Positions 49,756 through 58,608 of a stretch of DNA of 64,000 bases are shown here, piece after piece. The position numbers and the translations under genes were made by a program. Source of the stretch: Geodermatophilaceae bacterium NBWT11 (lineage in GTDB: Bacteria > Actinomycetota > Actinomycetes > Mycobacteriales > Geodermatophilaceae); the NCBI GenBank assembly GCA_014218215.1, contig CP043652.1:1612001-1676000 (forward strand). Reading direction: 5' to 3'. The stretch's first letter is position 1. Every line of letters begins with the position of its first letter. The notes under the pieces were generated by a model that was not told the DNA's origin, made no database searches, and saw only the letters and a program-made list of their open reading frames with translations.

Positions 49756-50124
49756 ATGGGCGCGCGTTTCGAGGGTGCGTACGACGTGGACTGCGTCGAG
49801 GCCGGTGGGCGGTGGGCCGCCACGGTCCGCGGAGCCGGCTTGCCGGCCAGTGCCGGGCACTCCACACCGGCCGAGCTGGTGTTCGCCGCTCTCGACCTGC
49901 TCGCCGCGCACACCGGGATGCGTCCGGCCCAGCTGCGGCTGCACCCCGCCGGCGGTCGGCCCATCGAGGCGCACTTCCCACCCGGCCGCAGCGAGCACCG
50001 CACCAGCACCGAGCACGGGACGGACTGGTCCGACACCTGGACGGCGAGCCCGGACGCCGACGTCCCCGGCGTCGTCTGCATCGCCGCCCGCCGCCAGTCG
50101 GCGCCGCGACGCACCACCCCCTGA
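49756..50124 (+). CDS. small soluble protein, unknown
   Basis: A 122-residue protein. It opens with GARFEGAYDVDCVEAGGRWA, has a helix AELVFAALDLLAAHTGM, and ends basic. No TM helix, signal or known motif is visible. The ATG at 49756 is likely; an in-frame GTG at 49720 is possible. Upstream bases 49630-49700 are unusually AT-rich for this genome (TTGTTGAACTG, TCACTCATCTGTGA), so a promoter may be there. Confidence 0.6.
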   Translation: MGARFEGAYDVDCVEAGGRWAATVRGAGLPASAGHSTPAELVFAALDLLAAHTGMRPAQLRLHPAGGRPIEAHFPPGRSEHRTSTEHGTDWSDTWTASPDADVPGVVCIAARRQSAPRRTTP

Positions 50125-50197
50125 GCCCCGGCGGGCGGGGGTCCGGCCGGTCACGGGGCCGGCCGGCCCCCCGCCCCCGGTCCGTCGCGGGCGTCGA

Positions 50198-50244
50198 GCG
50201 CCCTTCTCGCCAGGAGTGCTGACGAGAAGGGCGCTTCTCGTCAG
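50198..50244. terminator. overlapping alternative hairpins, probable bidirectional terminator
   Basis: GCGCCCTTCTCG (50198-50209) pairs with CGAGAAGGGCGC (50223-50234). The same right arm can instead pair within CTGACGAGAA (50219-50228) and TTCTCGTCAG (50235-50244). The two folds exclude each other. The region lies between convergent genes, and part of it (50218-50236) is identical to a stretch inside the GT2 gene. Confidence 0.6.
50218..50236. repeat. 19-base repeat shared with the GT2 gene
   Basis: GCTGACGAGAAGGGCGCTT, identical to 29162-29180; here it is part of the intergenic hairpin complex. Confidence 0.55.
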
Positions 50245-50792
50245 GGGGCGGGGCTGAGGGCCCAGAGGACCTCGGCGGCGTCGGTGGCCGAGCCGTTGGC
50301 CCAGGTGTGCGGGGTGCGGCCGGGGAAGGTGAGGGCGTCGCCGACCTCGAGCAGGTGCGTCTCCGACGCCAGCTGCACCGTCAGCGACCCGGCCAGCACG
50401 TAGACGAACTCGACCGCCGAGCGCAGCGTGTACAGGTCCACACCACCCGTGCCGCCGGGTTCGAGGCGGGAGTGGATGACCTGCAGCTCGCGCTGGGTCC
50501 CGGGGGTCAGCAGGCTCTCGTGCACGTGCTGGCCTCCGAACGCGATCGGCGGGCCGGTGCCGGCGCGCACGAGCTGGGTGGACGGGGGGTCGAACAGCTC
50601 GCCCATCCCGATGCCCAGCACCCCGGCGACGGCGACCAGCGAGGCCACCGACGGGGACACCTCGTCGCGCTCGAGCCGGCTGATGAACCCCTTGGTCAGC
50701 TCGCAGGCCGCGGCGACCTGGTCCAGGGTCATGCCGCGGGCCTGCCGGGCGGCCCGCAGGCGCGCCCCGATCCGGGCCTCGGGCGGGGTCAC
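50241..50792 (-). CDS. XRE family regulator with cupin sensor domain
   Basis: A 183-residue regulator. An N-terminal Cro/C1 HTH (about 8-62, GMTLDQVAAACELTKGFISRLERDEVSPS) is joined to a C-terminal cupin at about 110-180 (SAVEFVYVLAGSLTVQL, then EVGDALTFPGRTPHTW). The PuuR-like architecture is typical of regulators for polyamine, amino-acid or purine catabolism. GTG at 50792 overlaps the cyclase stop. It probably controls the divergent permease operon through the inverted repeat at 51497. Confidence 0.92.
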   Translation of the reverse strand: MTPPEARIGARLRAARQARGMTLDQVAAACELTKGFISRLERDEVSPSVASLVAVAGVLGIGMGELFDPPSTQLVRAGTGPPIAFGGQHVHESLLTPGTQRELQVIHSRLEPGGTGGVDLYTLRSAVEFVYVLAGSLTVQLASETHLLEVGDALTFPGRTPHTWANGSATDAAEVLWALSPAP

Positions 50793-51454
50793 GGGGCCAC
50801 CTGCATCGCGACGGCGCGCACCGGGGCGCCGTCGGCACCGGTGAGCTTGAGCGGCAGCAGCGACACCCAGGGGTCGGGGAACTCCACGCCGGCCAGGTTG
50901 GTCAGGTTCTCCCCGATCACCCCGCCGACGGCGGCGACCAGGTGGTGCACCGGGTAGCCCTCGCCGGGGTCGTCGTCTGTGGGGGTGACGTCGAGGTTCG
51001 GGGCGTCCAGGGCGATCAGCCGCACGCCGGCGGCGAGCAGCCGTCGGCAGGCGCCGGCGTCCAGGAACGGGTGGTCGAAGTAGGCCGGGGTGCCGTAGTG
51101 CGCCGACCAGCCGGTCTGCAGCAGCACGAGGACGCCGGGGCCGAACCGGTCGTGCGGGGCGAGGTCGTCCCAGGTCAGCCGGCTGCGCGGCGCCCGGCCG
51201 CGGACGTCGACGACGACGCCGGGCCCGGTCAGCAGGGACAGGTCGAGCTCGTCGACCCGCAGCCCGCCGTCGGCGAAGTGGAAGGGGGCGTCGACGTGCG
51301 TGCCGGTCTGCGAGCCCATGGACAGCGCCTGCACGTTGTAGCCGTCGGCGGCCACGGTGGCGTGCGGCCGGGAGGCGACGACCGGGTCGCCGGGGAAGAC
51401 CTGCGTGTCGGCGTCGACCGGCACCGACAGGTCGACGACCTGGATGACCTGCAC
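50789..51454 (-). CDS. cyclase family / kynurenine formamidase-like hydrolase
   Basis: A 221-residue metal hydrolase. The motif SQTGTHVDAPFHF at about 61-73 matches the H-x-G-T-H-x-D-x-P-x-H signature, except that the first metal histidine is glutamine. VLLQTGWSAHYGTPAYFDHPFLDAGA and ALDAPNLDVTPTDD follow as in KynB-like enzymes. The start is GTG at 51454, after GGGAGGA. It shares an operon with the XRE-cupin gene and a divergent promoter with the NCS1 permease. It may deformylate or open a ring in the same pathway. Confidence 0.88.
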   Translation of the reverse strand: MQVIQVVDLSVPVDADTQVFPGDPVVASRPHATVAADGYNVQALSMGSQTGTHVDAPFHFADGGLRVDELDLSLLTGPGVVVDVRGRAPRSRLTWDDLAPHDRFGPGVLVLLQTGWSAHYGTPAYFDHPFLDAGACRRLLAAGVRLIALDAPNLDVTPTDDDPGEGYPVHHLVAAVGGVIGENLTNLAGVEFPDPWVSLLPLKLTGADGAPVRAVAMQVAP

Positions 51455-51496
51455 GTGTCCTCCCGGGACGTCGTGTTTCACAGCGGTGAACATTCG

Positions 51497-51525
51497 TTGC
51501 CCTCTGAGCAACCTGTGGATACGGT
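51497..51525 (+). promoter_or_regulatory. promoter of the NCS1 operon with overlapping operator
   Basis: TTGCCC (51497-51502) and TACGGT (51520-51525) have a 17-base spacer and lie 44 bases before the permease start. The inverted repeat TTGC-N7-GCAA (51497-51511) covers the -35, so binding would block the promoter. A second small palindrome, TTCAC-N4-GTGAA, lies just upstream at 51477-51490. The XRE-cupin protein is the obvious candidate regulator. Confidence 0.5.
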
Positions 51526-51568
51526 ACCGGCCGGTGGCCTCCGTCACCCCCGAACGAGGAGACCCTCG

Positions 51569-53095
51569 ATGGCCCACACCGACGCACCGACCCGCCGCCC
51601 CCGCGCGCTGGAGGTCGAACAGCACGGCATCGACACGATCCCCGACGCCGAGCGCACCTCCCGCCCGCGTGACCTGCTGCGCATCCAGTTCGGCGGCGCG
51701 AACACCTTTGCCACCATCATCCTGGGCACCTTCCCGATCCTGCTCGGGTTGTCGCTGGTCGAGGCGGTCGCGGCCACGGTGCTCGGCGTCGTCCTCGGTG
51801 GGCTGGTGCTCTCCCCGATGGGGCTCTTCGGCCCCAAGACCGGCACGAACAACGCGGTCTCGTCCTCGGCGCACTTCGGCGTCCGCGGCCGGATCCTGGG
51901 CTCGTTCCTGTCGCTGCTGACCGCGATCGCGTTCTACTCGATCTCGGTGTGGGTCTCCGGCGACGCCCTGGTGGCCGCCGGCAACCGGCTCTTCGGCCTG
52001 CCGGACGGCGACCTGACCCGCGCGCTGGTCTACGCCGTCCTCGGTGCCCTGGTCATCGTCGTGGTGGTCTACGGCTACCAGTTCATGCTGCTGGTCAACA
52101 AGGTCGTCGTGGTCGGCAACACGGTGCTGATCCTGCTCGGCCTGGTCGCCTACGCCGGCGCGTTCGACGCCTCCTACGACCCGGGCCCGGACGCCTACGC
52201 GCTGGGCTCCTTCGCCCCCACGTTCGTGCTCAGCGTGCTCATCGTGATGGGCAACCCGGTCTCGTTCGGTGCGTTCCTGGGCGACTGGTCGCGCTACATC
52301 CCGGCCGACACGTCGCGCCGCTCGCTGCTGTCGGCGACGCTGCTGGCGCAGCTGGCCACGCTGGTCCCGTTCCTGTTCGGGGTGGGGACGGCGACGCTGG
52401 TCGCCGGCGAGGTCGACTACGTGTTCGCCCTCGTCCAGGCCTCGCCGCTCTGGTACGCGCTGCTGCTGATGGTGGTCGCCGTCCTCGGTGGGCTCTCCAC
52501 CGGCGTCACCTCGCTGTACGGCACCGGGCTGGACTTCTCCTCGGTGCTGCCGCGACTGGGCCGGGTGCGCGCCTCGCTGGTGATCGGCGCGCTGAGCTTC
52601 GTGTTCATCGTGGTCGGCCGGCTGGCGTTCGACCTGGTGGGCAGCGTGAACGCGTTCATCGGCGCGATCGTCATCTGCACGACGCCGTGGATGGTGATCA
52701 TGACGCTGGGCTACGTCACCCGCCGCGGCTTCTACGACCCGGCCGCGGTGCAGGTGTTCAACCAGGGCCGCGAGGGCGGCGCGTACTGGTTCTCCGGCGG
52801 GGTCAACTGGCGCGGGATGGTCGCCTGGATCCCCTCGGCCGTGCTCGGGCTGCTGTTCGCCAACTACCCGCCGCTGATCGTCGGCCCGTTCACCAACGCC
52901 TTCGGCGGGGTGGACGTGAGCCTGCCGGTGGCCCTGCTGCTAGCCGCGGTGCTCTACCTGGGCTCGCTGTACCTCTTCCCCGAGCCGCGCTACGTCTTCG
53001 GCCCGCAGGGCCCGCGCTGGGTGCCCAGCTCCCCCGGCGAGGCCCCGCCGATCACCGAGCCGGTCCGCCGGGCCGGCGCGGACGTGCCCGCGTGA
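51569..53095 (+). CDS. NCS1 family permease (purine-cytosine/hydantoin type)
   Basis: A 508-residue carrier with about twelve TM helices. It opens with the family's soluble segment ([20 protein letters not shown]), then [47 protein letters not shown] in the middle is an NCS1 hallmark, and [17 protein letters not shown] is near 370. NCS1 members import nucleobases, hydantoins, allantoin, thiamine precursors and other nitrogen-rich rings by sodium or proton symport. It is co-translated with an NTF2-like protein and a ureohydrolase, so a guanidino or cyclic ureido compound is a likely cargo. Confidence 0.92.
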   Translation: MAHTDAPTRRPRALEVEQHGIDTIPDAERTSRPRDLLRIQFGGANTFATIILGTFPILLGLSLVEAVAATVLGVVLGGLVLSPMGLFGPKTGTNNAVSSSAHFGVRGRILGSFLSLLTAIAFYSISVWVSGDALVAAGNRLFGLPDGDLTRALVYAVLGALVIVVVVYGYQFMLLVNKVVVVGNTVLILLGLVAYAGAFDASYDPGPDAYALGSFAPTFVLSVLIVMGNPVSFGAFLGDWSRYIPADTSRRSLLSATLLAQLATLVPFLFGVGTATLVAGEVDYVFALVQASPLWYALLLMVVAVLGGLSTGVTSLYGTGLDFSSVLPRLGRVRASLVIGALSFVFIVVGRLAFDLVGSVNAFIGAIVICTTPWMVIMTLGYVTRRGFYDPAAVQVFNQGREGGAYWFSGGVNWRGMVAWIPSAVLGLLFANYPPLIVGPFTNAFGGVDVSLPVALLLAAVLYLGSLYLFPEPRYVFGPQGPRWVPSSPGEAPPITEPVRRAGADVPA

Positions 53096-53472
53096 CCCCG
53101 CTCGAGGGTCTCGACGCCCTGGTCGCGGCGTTCGCCTCCTCCGACGAGGACGCCTACTTCGCCTGCCTGCACCCCGACGCCACCTTCGTGCTCCCCGGCA
53201 GCCCCCGGTTCGGCTCCCGCGAGGAGTACCGCGCGGCCTGGCGGCAGTGGGTCGCCGGGGACGGCTTCCGGGTGCTGGCCTGCACCTCGACCGACCAGGA
53301 GCTGCAGTGGGTCGGGGAGACTGCACTGCTGACCCACCACGTGACGACGACGGTGGCCACCCACACGGGCGAGGCCACCACGCAGGAGCGGGAGACCGTC
53401 GTCCTCAGCCGGGACGGCGACCGCTGGCTCGTCGTGCACGAACACCTCTCACCGTCTGGAGACACCCCGTGA
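53092..53472 (+). CDS. NTF2/SnoaL-like small protein
   Basis: A 126-residue cone-shaped fold protein. [29 protein letters not shown] at the start and [11 protein letters not shown] at the end are typical of the NTF2-like/SnoaL group with DUF4440-like spacing. Such proteins are small enzymes or ligand binders. It overlaps both neighbours (permease stop, ureohydrolase start), which marks it as part of the same pathway. Catalysis is not inferable. Confidence 0.85.
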   Translation: MTPLEGLDALVAAFASSDEDAYFACLHPDATFVLPGSPRFGSREEYRAAWRQWVAGDGFRVLACTSTDQELQWVGETALLTHHVTTTVATHTGEATTQERETVVLSRDGDRWLVVHEHLSPSGDTP

Positions 53473-54416
53473 GCACCCCGATCGGCCCCGTCGACGCCAC
53501 GAAGGTCCCCCGCTACGGCGGACCGGCGACCTTCGCCCGGCTGCCCCGGCTGGACGAGGTGTCCCGCGCCGACGTCGCCGTGCTGGGCATCCCGTTCGAC
53601 TCCGGGGTCAGCTACCGGCCCGGCGCCCGCTTCGGCCCGGGGCACGTGCGCGCGGGCTCGAAGCTGCTGCGGCCCTACAACCCGGCGCTGGACGCGATGC
53701 CCTTCGGCACCCAGCAGGTGGCCGACGCCGGCGACCTCGGGGTGAACCCGTTCGACATCGAGGAGGCGATCGGGACCATCGACGCCGGGGTCAGCGCGCT
53801 GCGGGCCGACGGCGCCCAGGTGCTCACCCTGGGCGGGGACCACACGGTGGCGCTGCCGATCCTGCGCTCGGTGGCGCGGGACCACGGGCCGGTCGCCGTC
53901 CTGCACTTCGACGCGCACCTGGACACCTGGGACACCTACTTCGGCGCCCCGTACACCCACGGCACCCCGTTCCGGCGGGCCAGCGAGGAGGGCCTCATCG
54001 ACCTGGAGCGCTCGATGCACGTGGGCATCCGCGGTCCGCTGTACTCCAAGCAGGACCTCGAGGACGACGCCGTGCTGGGCTTCCAGGTCGTCCGCAGCGA
54101 CGACTACGAGACCGACGGCGTCGCCAGCGTCGTGGAGCGGATGCGCCGCCGGCTGGGCGACGGGCCGGTCTACGTGTCGGTCGACATCGACGTGCTGGAC
54201 CCCGCGCACGCACCGGGCACCGGCACCCCGGAGGCCGGCGGGCTGACCAGCCGCGAGCTGCTGAACACCCTGCGCGGCCTGGTCGGCCTGGACGTGGTGG
54301 GTGCCGACGTCGTCGAGGTGTCCCCTGCCTACGACCACGCCGAGCTGACGGCGGTCGCCGCCTCGCACGTGGCGTACGAGCTGCTCAGCGTGCTGGCGCT
54401 CAACCGGACGCGCTGA
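53469..54416 (+). CDS. speB: agmatinase-family ureohydrolase (second copy)
   Basis: A 315-residue manganese ureohydrolase. The ligands are His125 in GGDHT, Asp148, His150 and Asp152 in FDAHLDTWD, and the acidic pair in [38 protein letters not shown] is typical of agmatinase and guanidinobutyrase/guanidinopropionase relatives. It differs clearly from the copy at 43717 outside the motifs. With its own importer and regulator it probably hydrolyses an imported guanidino or ureido compound, releasing urea. Enzymes of this fold also include guanidine hydrolases, so agmatine is not certain. Confidence 0.88.
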   Translation: MSTPIGPVDATKVPRYGGPATFARLPRLDEVSRADVAVLGIPFDSGVSYRPGARFGPGHVRAGSKLLRPYNPALDAMPFGTQQVADAGDLGVNPFDIEEAIGTIDAGVSALRADGAQVLTLGGDHTVALPILRSVARDHGPVAVLHFDAHLDTWDTYFGAPYTHGTPFRRASEEGLIDLERSMHVGIRGPLYSKQDLEDDAVLGFQVVRSDDYETDGVASVVERMRRRLGDGPVYVSVDIDVLDPAHAPGTGTPEAGGLTSRELLNTLRGLVGLDVVGADVVEVSPAYDHAELTAVAASHVAYELLSVLALNRTR

Positions 54417-55752
54417 CCCCCCGGGGGTCGACGACGGGGCCCAGGACCCGCTGCGGGGTGCAGGACAGACCCACGCCGCGGGCCGCGAGCACCGCAGCGC
54501 CGGTCGCGGAGGCGCTGCGCACCTGGACCAGCTGCACCGGCCGGCCCAGCGCGTCGGCCAGCAGCTGCTGGACGGCCGGCGTGCGGGCGCCTCCCCCGGT
54601 CAGCACCACGGGCTCGTCACCGGCGACGCCCAGCAGCCCGGCGGCGGCGGCGACCGCGGCCGCCACGCCCTCCAGGGCCGCCCGGCCGAGGTCGGCCCGG
54701 GTGGTCCCCGGGTGCAGACCGGTCCAGGCACCGCGGTCGGTCGGCCCGGCGACCCCGCCGCGCTCCCCGGTGAGCCAGGGCGCGAACCGCACGCCCCCGG
54801 CTCCGGGTGCCGACCCGTCCAGGGTGGCCAGCAGCTCCTCCCAGCCGAAGCCGAGCACCCGGCGGACCCAGTCCCAGGCCAGGCCGCCGTTCTGCAGCGC
54901 GGCCATGGCGTACCAGCCCTGCTCGGCATCGGCGTAGGTGTGCACCACCGGGTCCAGCGCCGGGGCGGGGGTGGCGCCGGGTCGCAGCAGCTGTGCGCCG
55001 GTGCCCAGGTTGACCTGCAGCCCGGTCGTGGTGCCGGTGGCCAGCAGCGCCAGCGGGGTGTCTGCGCCACCGACGACGACCGGCACCTCGCCGACACCCG
55101 GGAGTACGGCGGTCCCGGCGACGGCGTGCGAGGGCAGCACCCGGGGGCAGCGGACACCGGCGAGCCCGACGGCGGCGGCGGACCAGTCGTCGGCGGGGAC
55201 GTCCCAGAGCAGGGTCGCGGCGGCGTCGCTGCGGTCGGTCACGGCGGGGTCGACGCCGGGCAGGAGGGTGGCCCGCAGCGCGTCCTTGGGCAGCAGGACG
55301 CCGGCCGCACGCGCCACCAGCTCGGGCTCGTGCTCGGCCAGCCAGGCCACGAGCGGGCCGGTCATCCCCGGCACCAGCGGGTTGGCCAGCGCCGCGCGGT
55401 CGGCGTCGGGCAGTGCGCGCCACCGCTCGACCTGTGCGGCGGCCCGCTGGTCGGGCCACAGCAGGGCCGGGGCCAGGGCGGCCCCGGCGTCGTCGACGAG
55501 CACCGCGCCGTGCATCTGGCCCGACAGGCCCAGCCCGCGTACGGCGTGCCCGGCCAGGGCCGGGGTCAGCTGGGCGAGGGCGTCGTCGAAGGCGCTGCGC
55601 CAGACGGCCACCTCGGTCTGCGCCCAGCCCTGCCGGGGGGTGTCGACGGGGTAGGCGACCTCCGCCTCGGCGACGACCGCGCCGGCGGTGTCCAGGGCAG
55701 CGAGCTTGAGCCCGCTGGTGCCGAGGTCGGCGCCGAGGAGGAGGTCGGACAT
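54400..55752 (-). CDS. xylB: xylulokinase-type FGGY carbohydrate kinase
   Basis: A 450-residue FGGY kinase, slightly short. [17 protein letters not shown] at the start, [14 protein letters not shown] (the xylulokinase signature), [27 protein letters not shown], and the C-terminal [22 protein letters not shown] are all present. It phosphorylates a ketopentose or related polyol sugar with ATP. ATG at 55752 overlaps the stop of the isomerase gene. Its 3' end overlaps the convergent ureohydrolase gene by 17 bases. Confidence 0.92.
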   Translation of the reverse strand: MSDLLLGADLGTSGLKLAALDTAGAVVAEAEVAYPVDTPRQGWAQTEVAVWRSAFDDALAQLTPALAGHAVRGLGLSGQMHGAVLVDDAGAALAPALLWPDQRAAAQVERWRALPDADRAALANPLVPGMTGPLVAWLAEHEPELVARAAGVLLPKDALRATLLPGVDPAVTDRSDAAATLLWDVPADDWSAAAVGLAGVRCPRVLPSHAVAGTAVLPGVGEVPVVVGGADTPLALLATGTTTGLQVNLGTGAQLLRPGATPAPALDPVVHTYADAEQGWYAMAALQNGGLAWDWVRRVLGFGWEELLATLDGSAPGAGGVRFAPWLTGERGGVAGPTDRGAWTGLHPGTTRADLGRAALEGVAAAVAAAAGLLGVAGDEPVVLTGGGARTPAVQQLLADALGRPVQLVQVRSASATGAAVLAARGVGLSCTPQRVLGPVVDPRGVSASG

Positions 55753-56615
55753 CAGCGGGCCAGTCGCTCGGCCATGAACGCGTGCGCGTGGGCGGCCAGG
55801 TCCCGGCCGTCGTCCCACAGGTTGCGCCACACGCCGAGCTTGTTGGACAGCTCGGCGGCCACGACGGCGGAGGAGAAGCTCTCGAAGACGACCGGACCGG
55901 TGAACCCGGTCTGCCGCACGGCACCGAAGAACCCGTCGAAGTCGATGGTGCCGGTGCCCAGGTAGCCGCGGTGGCTCTCCCCGATGTGCACGTAGCCCAG
56001 CTGGTCGGCGGTCTCCAGGACGGGGGTCACGAAGCCGTCCTCCTCGATGTTCATGTGGTAGGTGTCCAGGTGGACGCCGATGTCGCCGCCGGTCTCGGCG
56101 ATGAAGGCCCGCATCTCCGCGGCGGTGTTGACCACGTTGGACTCGTAGCGGTTCACCACCTCGAGGTTCAGCGACAGGTCGGTGCCGGCGACCTGCTCGG
56201 CCAGCCAGGCCATCGCCTCGACGGCGTTGGCCCGGCCCTGGGGGGTCACCGGCGCCATGTACTTGCGCAGGTCGGAGTAGAGCACCCCGCACAGGTGGGT
56301 GGCGCCGGCGCCGACCGCGCACTCGAGGGCCTTCGCGACCAGGTCGCGGCCCCGGGCGACGACGGCGGGGTCGTCGCTGGAGACGTCGGCGTCCGGGGCG
56401 AGGCCCAGCGAGCAGGCCGCGGTGATGCCGTTGTCGGCGAGAAGCTGCTTCGTGTGCGCGGCGTCGAAGGTGGCCGGGTCGTGCAGCGAGATCTCGATCA
56501 TGTCGAAGCCGGTGGCGGCGGTGGACTCGATGGCGAACCGGCTGGACTCGCGGGTCCAGTCACCGGCCCAGACCAGGGCGTGCACACCGAGCGGGTTGGT
56601 CACGTTCTCGGTCAT
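55752..56615 (-). CDS. sugar 3-epimerase/isomerase, D-tagatose/D-allulose 3-epimerase-like
   Basis: A 287-residue TIM barrel. The metal site of ketose 3-epimerases is complete and at the expected positions: Glu152 in NLEVVNRYESN, Asp184 in VHLDTYHMNIEE, His210 in YVHIGESHRG and Glu245 in VVFESFSS. It would interconvert C-3 epimers of ketoses (psicose/fructose, tagatose/sorbose or pentuloses). ATGA overlap with xylB suggests that its product is the kinase's substrate. L-ribulose 3-epimerase is an alternative. Confidence 0.9.
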   Translation of the reverse strand: MTENVTNPLGVHALVWAGDWTRESSRFAIESTAATGFDMIEISLHDPATFDAAHTKQLLADNGITAACSLGLAPDADVSSDDPAVVARGRDLVAKALECAVGAGATHLCGVLYSDLRKYMAPVTPQGRANAVEAMAWLAEQVAGTDLSLNLEVVNRYESNVVNTAAEMRAFIAETGGDIGVHLDTYHMNIEEDGFVTPVLETADQLGYVHIGESHRGYLGTGTIDFDGFFGAVRQTGFTGPVVFESFSSAVVAAELSNKLGVWRNLWDDGRDLAAHAHAFMAERLAR

Positions 56616-56687
56616 CAGGGGGCTCCTCGGGGCAGCAGGGGTGCCGCGACGCCGTCCGGCGCGCGGTGGGTGGGTGGTGGGGGGTGG

Positions 56688-57455
56688 TCAGCCGGCGACG
56701 GCGCCGGTGACCAGACCGACGAGGTCCTCACCGGTGGTCCCGGCGGTGTGCCGGTGGGCCACGCTGCGGCCGGCGCGCATGACCCAGACCTCGTCGGCCA
56801 GGCGGAGCACCTGCTCGAAGTTGTGGCTGATCAGCAGCACGGTCAGACCGCGCTCGCGCAGGTCGCGGATCAGCTCCTCGACCCGGGCCGTCTCCTGGAC
56901 GCCGAGGGCAGCGGTCGGCTCGTCCATGATCACCATCGAGGTGCCCCAGTGGGCGGCCCGGACGATCGAGACGGCCTGGCGCTGGCCGCCGGAGAGCCGA
57001 CGGACCCGCTGGGTGACCCCGGGGACGTTGACCGCCAGCGAGCCGACCATCGCCGCGGCCTCGGTGCGCATCCGCCGGCGGTCCAGCAGCTTGACCGGCC
57101 CGATGCCCCGGGTGAGCTCGCGGGTCAGGTAGAGGTTCTGCCAGACGGTGAGGTCCTCGACGAGGGCGAGGTCCTGGTGCACGGTCTCGATCCCGGCCGC
57201 CTGGGCCTGCTCGGGCAGGGTGAAGCGGACGGGTTCACCACCGAGCAGCAGCTCGCCGCTGTCGGGGGCGTGCACCCCGGACAGGCAGCGCACCAGGGTG
57301 GACTTGCCGGCCCCGTTGTCGCCGATCAGGGCGGTCACGGTGCCGCGGCGGACGGTCACGCTGCCGTCCTTGAGCGCCTGGACGCTGCCGAAGCTCTTGG
57401 TCAGGTTGCGGGCGACGAGGAGGTCCTCGCCGGCGGCGGTGGGAGCGGCGGTCAC
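56688..57455 (-). CDS. sugar ABC transporter ATP-binding protein
   Basis: A 255-residue ATPase. Walker A is GDNGAGKSTL at 45-54, the signature is LSGGQRQAV, Walker B is MVIMDEP, and the H-loop is in ISHNFEQVLR. It has one ABC domain, as in the FrcA branch, rather than the tandem RbsA/XylG form. GTG at 57455 overlaps the permease stop (GTGA). It powers import of the sugar used by the epimerase and kinase. Confidence 0.94.
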   Translation of the reverse strand: MTAAPTAAGEDLLVARNLTKSFGSVQALKDGSVTVRRGTVTALIGDNGAGKSTLVRCLSGVHAPDSGELLLGGEPVRFTLPEQAQAAGIETVHQDLALVEDLTVWQNLYLTRELTRGIGPVKLLDRRRMRTEAAAMVGSLAVNVPGVTQRVRRLSGGQRQAVSIVRAAHWGTSMVIMDEPTAALGVQETARVEELIRDLRERGLTVLLISHNFEQVLRLADEVWVMRAGRSVAHRHTAGTTGEDLVGLVTGAVAG

Positions 57456-58486
57456 TTGGAGAACCTCGTGAGGAAGGCGGCACCGGCGACGACGACACCG
57501 ACGGCGAGCGGTTGGTAGAACTGCGAGACCCCGACGAGGGTCAGCCCGTTGACCAGGGCGGTGAGCAGGACGGCGCCCACGACGGGGCCGATGATCGTGG
57601 CCCGGCCACCGAACAGGCTCACCCCGCCCAGCACGACGGCGGCCACGGAGTTGAGCAGGAAGCTGGTGTTGCTGGCCGGTTCGGCAGCCCCGACCCGGGC
57701 GACGAGCAGCACCGCGGCGATCCCGGCGAGCACGCCGCTGATCACGTAGGCGGCGATCTTGATCCGCGAGGTGTGCACCCCGGTCTTGCGGGCCGCCTCC
57801 TCCGAGCCGCCGGTGGCCAGCAGGCGCAGGCCGAACCGGGAGTGGAAGAGCACCAGGTGCGCGAGGACGGCGACGACCACGGCGATCAGGACCGGCCAGG
57901 CGACCGGGCCGATGCCCCCGGCGGCGAGCTCGAGCAGGAAGCCGTCGATGACCGGCTGGGGCTTGCCGTCGGCGATCACCAGAGCCAGCCCGGAGGCCGC
58001 CGACAGCGTGGCGAGGGTGACGATGAAGTCGGTGATCTTGCCGCGGGCGACCAGCAGGCCGTTCACCACGCCGACCAGTGCGGCCGCGACGATCCCGGCG
58101 AGGCAGGCCAGGTAGATCGACGTGCCGGCGACGACGAACTGCCCGAGCACGACCGCGCCCAGGGTCATCGTGGAGGCCACGGACAGGTCGATGCCCGAGG
58201 TGGCGACGACGAAGGTCTGCCCGACGGCCAGCACCACGAGGATGGCGCTGGCGGCGAGGATCGCCTCGATGTTGCCCCCGGTCAGGAAGGTCGGGGTGAG
58301 GATGCCGAACACCACGACCAGGACGACGAGTCCGATCGGGGCGGCGAGCTCGGCCCAGGGGGCGGCGCCGAGCCGGTTGCCGACGCTGCGCCGCTGGGCG
58401 CCCTCGGGTGCCGGGCCCGGCGGGGGCTGGTCGGCCACCGGCGACGGGGCAGCCGTTCCGGTGGTGCTGCTGGGGGTGGAGCTCAC
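57452..58486 (-). CDS. sugar ABC transporter permease, RbsC-like
   Basis: A 344-residue permease with about eight to ten TM helices. The RbsC landmarks are FVVATSGIDLSVASTMTLGA, AALVGVVNGLLVARGKITDFIVTLATLSAASG and ISGVLAGIAAVLLVARVGAAEP. The first 40 residues are a Ser/Pro-rich cytoplasmic tail. It lies downstream of the binding-protein gene beyond a strong hairpin and overlaps the ATPase gene. Confidence 0.93.
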   Translation of the reverse strand: MSSTPSSTTGTAAPSPVADQPPPGPAPEGAQRRSVGNRLGAAPWAELAAPIGLVVLVVVFGILTPTFLTGGNIEAILAASAILVVLAVGQTFVVATSGIDLSVASTMTLGAVVLGQFVVAGTSIYLACLAGIVAAALVGVVNGLLVARGKITDFIVTLATLSAASGLALVIADGKPQPVIDGFLLELAAGGIGPVAWPVLIAVVVAVLAHLVLFHSRFGLRLLATGGSEEAARKTGVHTSRIKIAAYVISGVLAGIAAVLLVARVGAAEPASNTSFLLNSVAAVVLGGVSLFGGRATIIGPVVGAVLLTALVNGLTLVGVSQFYQPLAVGVVVAGAAFLTRFSK

Positions 58487-58548
58487 GGGGGTGTCCCTCT
58501 CCTGCGGTGGAGCGCGGGGTGGTCGGTGCGGGTGCTCGGTGCCGGTGT

Positions 58549-58586
58549 CCCGGACCGGGGCGCGTCGGGCGCAGCCCCGGTCCGGG
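58549..58586 (-). terminator. intra-operon hairpin between binding-protein and permease genes
   Basis: CCCGGACCGGGGC (58549-58561) and GCCCCGGTCCGGG (58574-58586) form a perfect 13-bp stem with a 12-base loop. On the minus strand it lies 22 bases after the binding-protein stop and 63 bases before the permease start. It probably terminates part of the transcripts or protects the 3' end, giving more binding protein than membrane parts. Confidence 0.7.
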
Positions 58587-58608
58587 GGTCAGCGGTGGTG
58601 CCGGGAGG

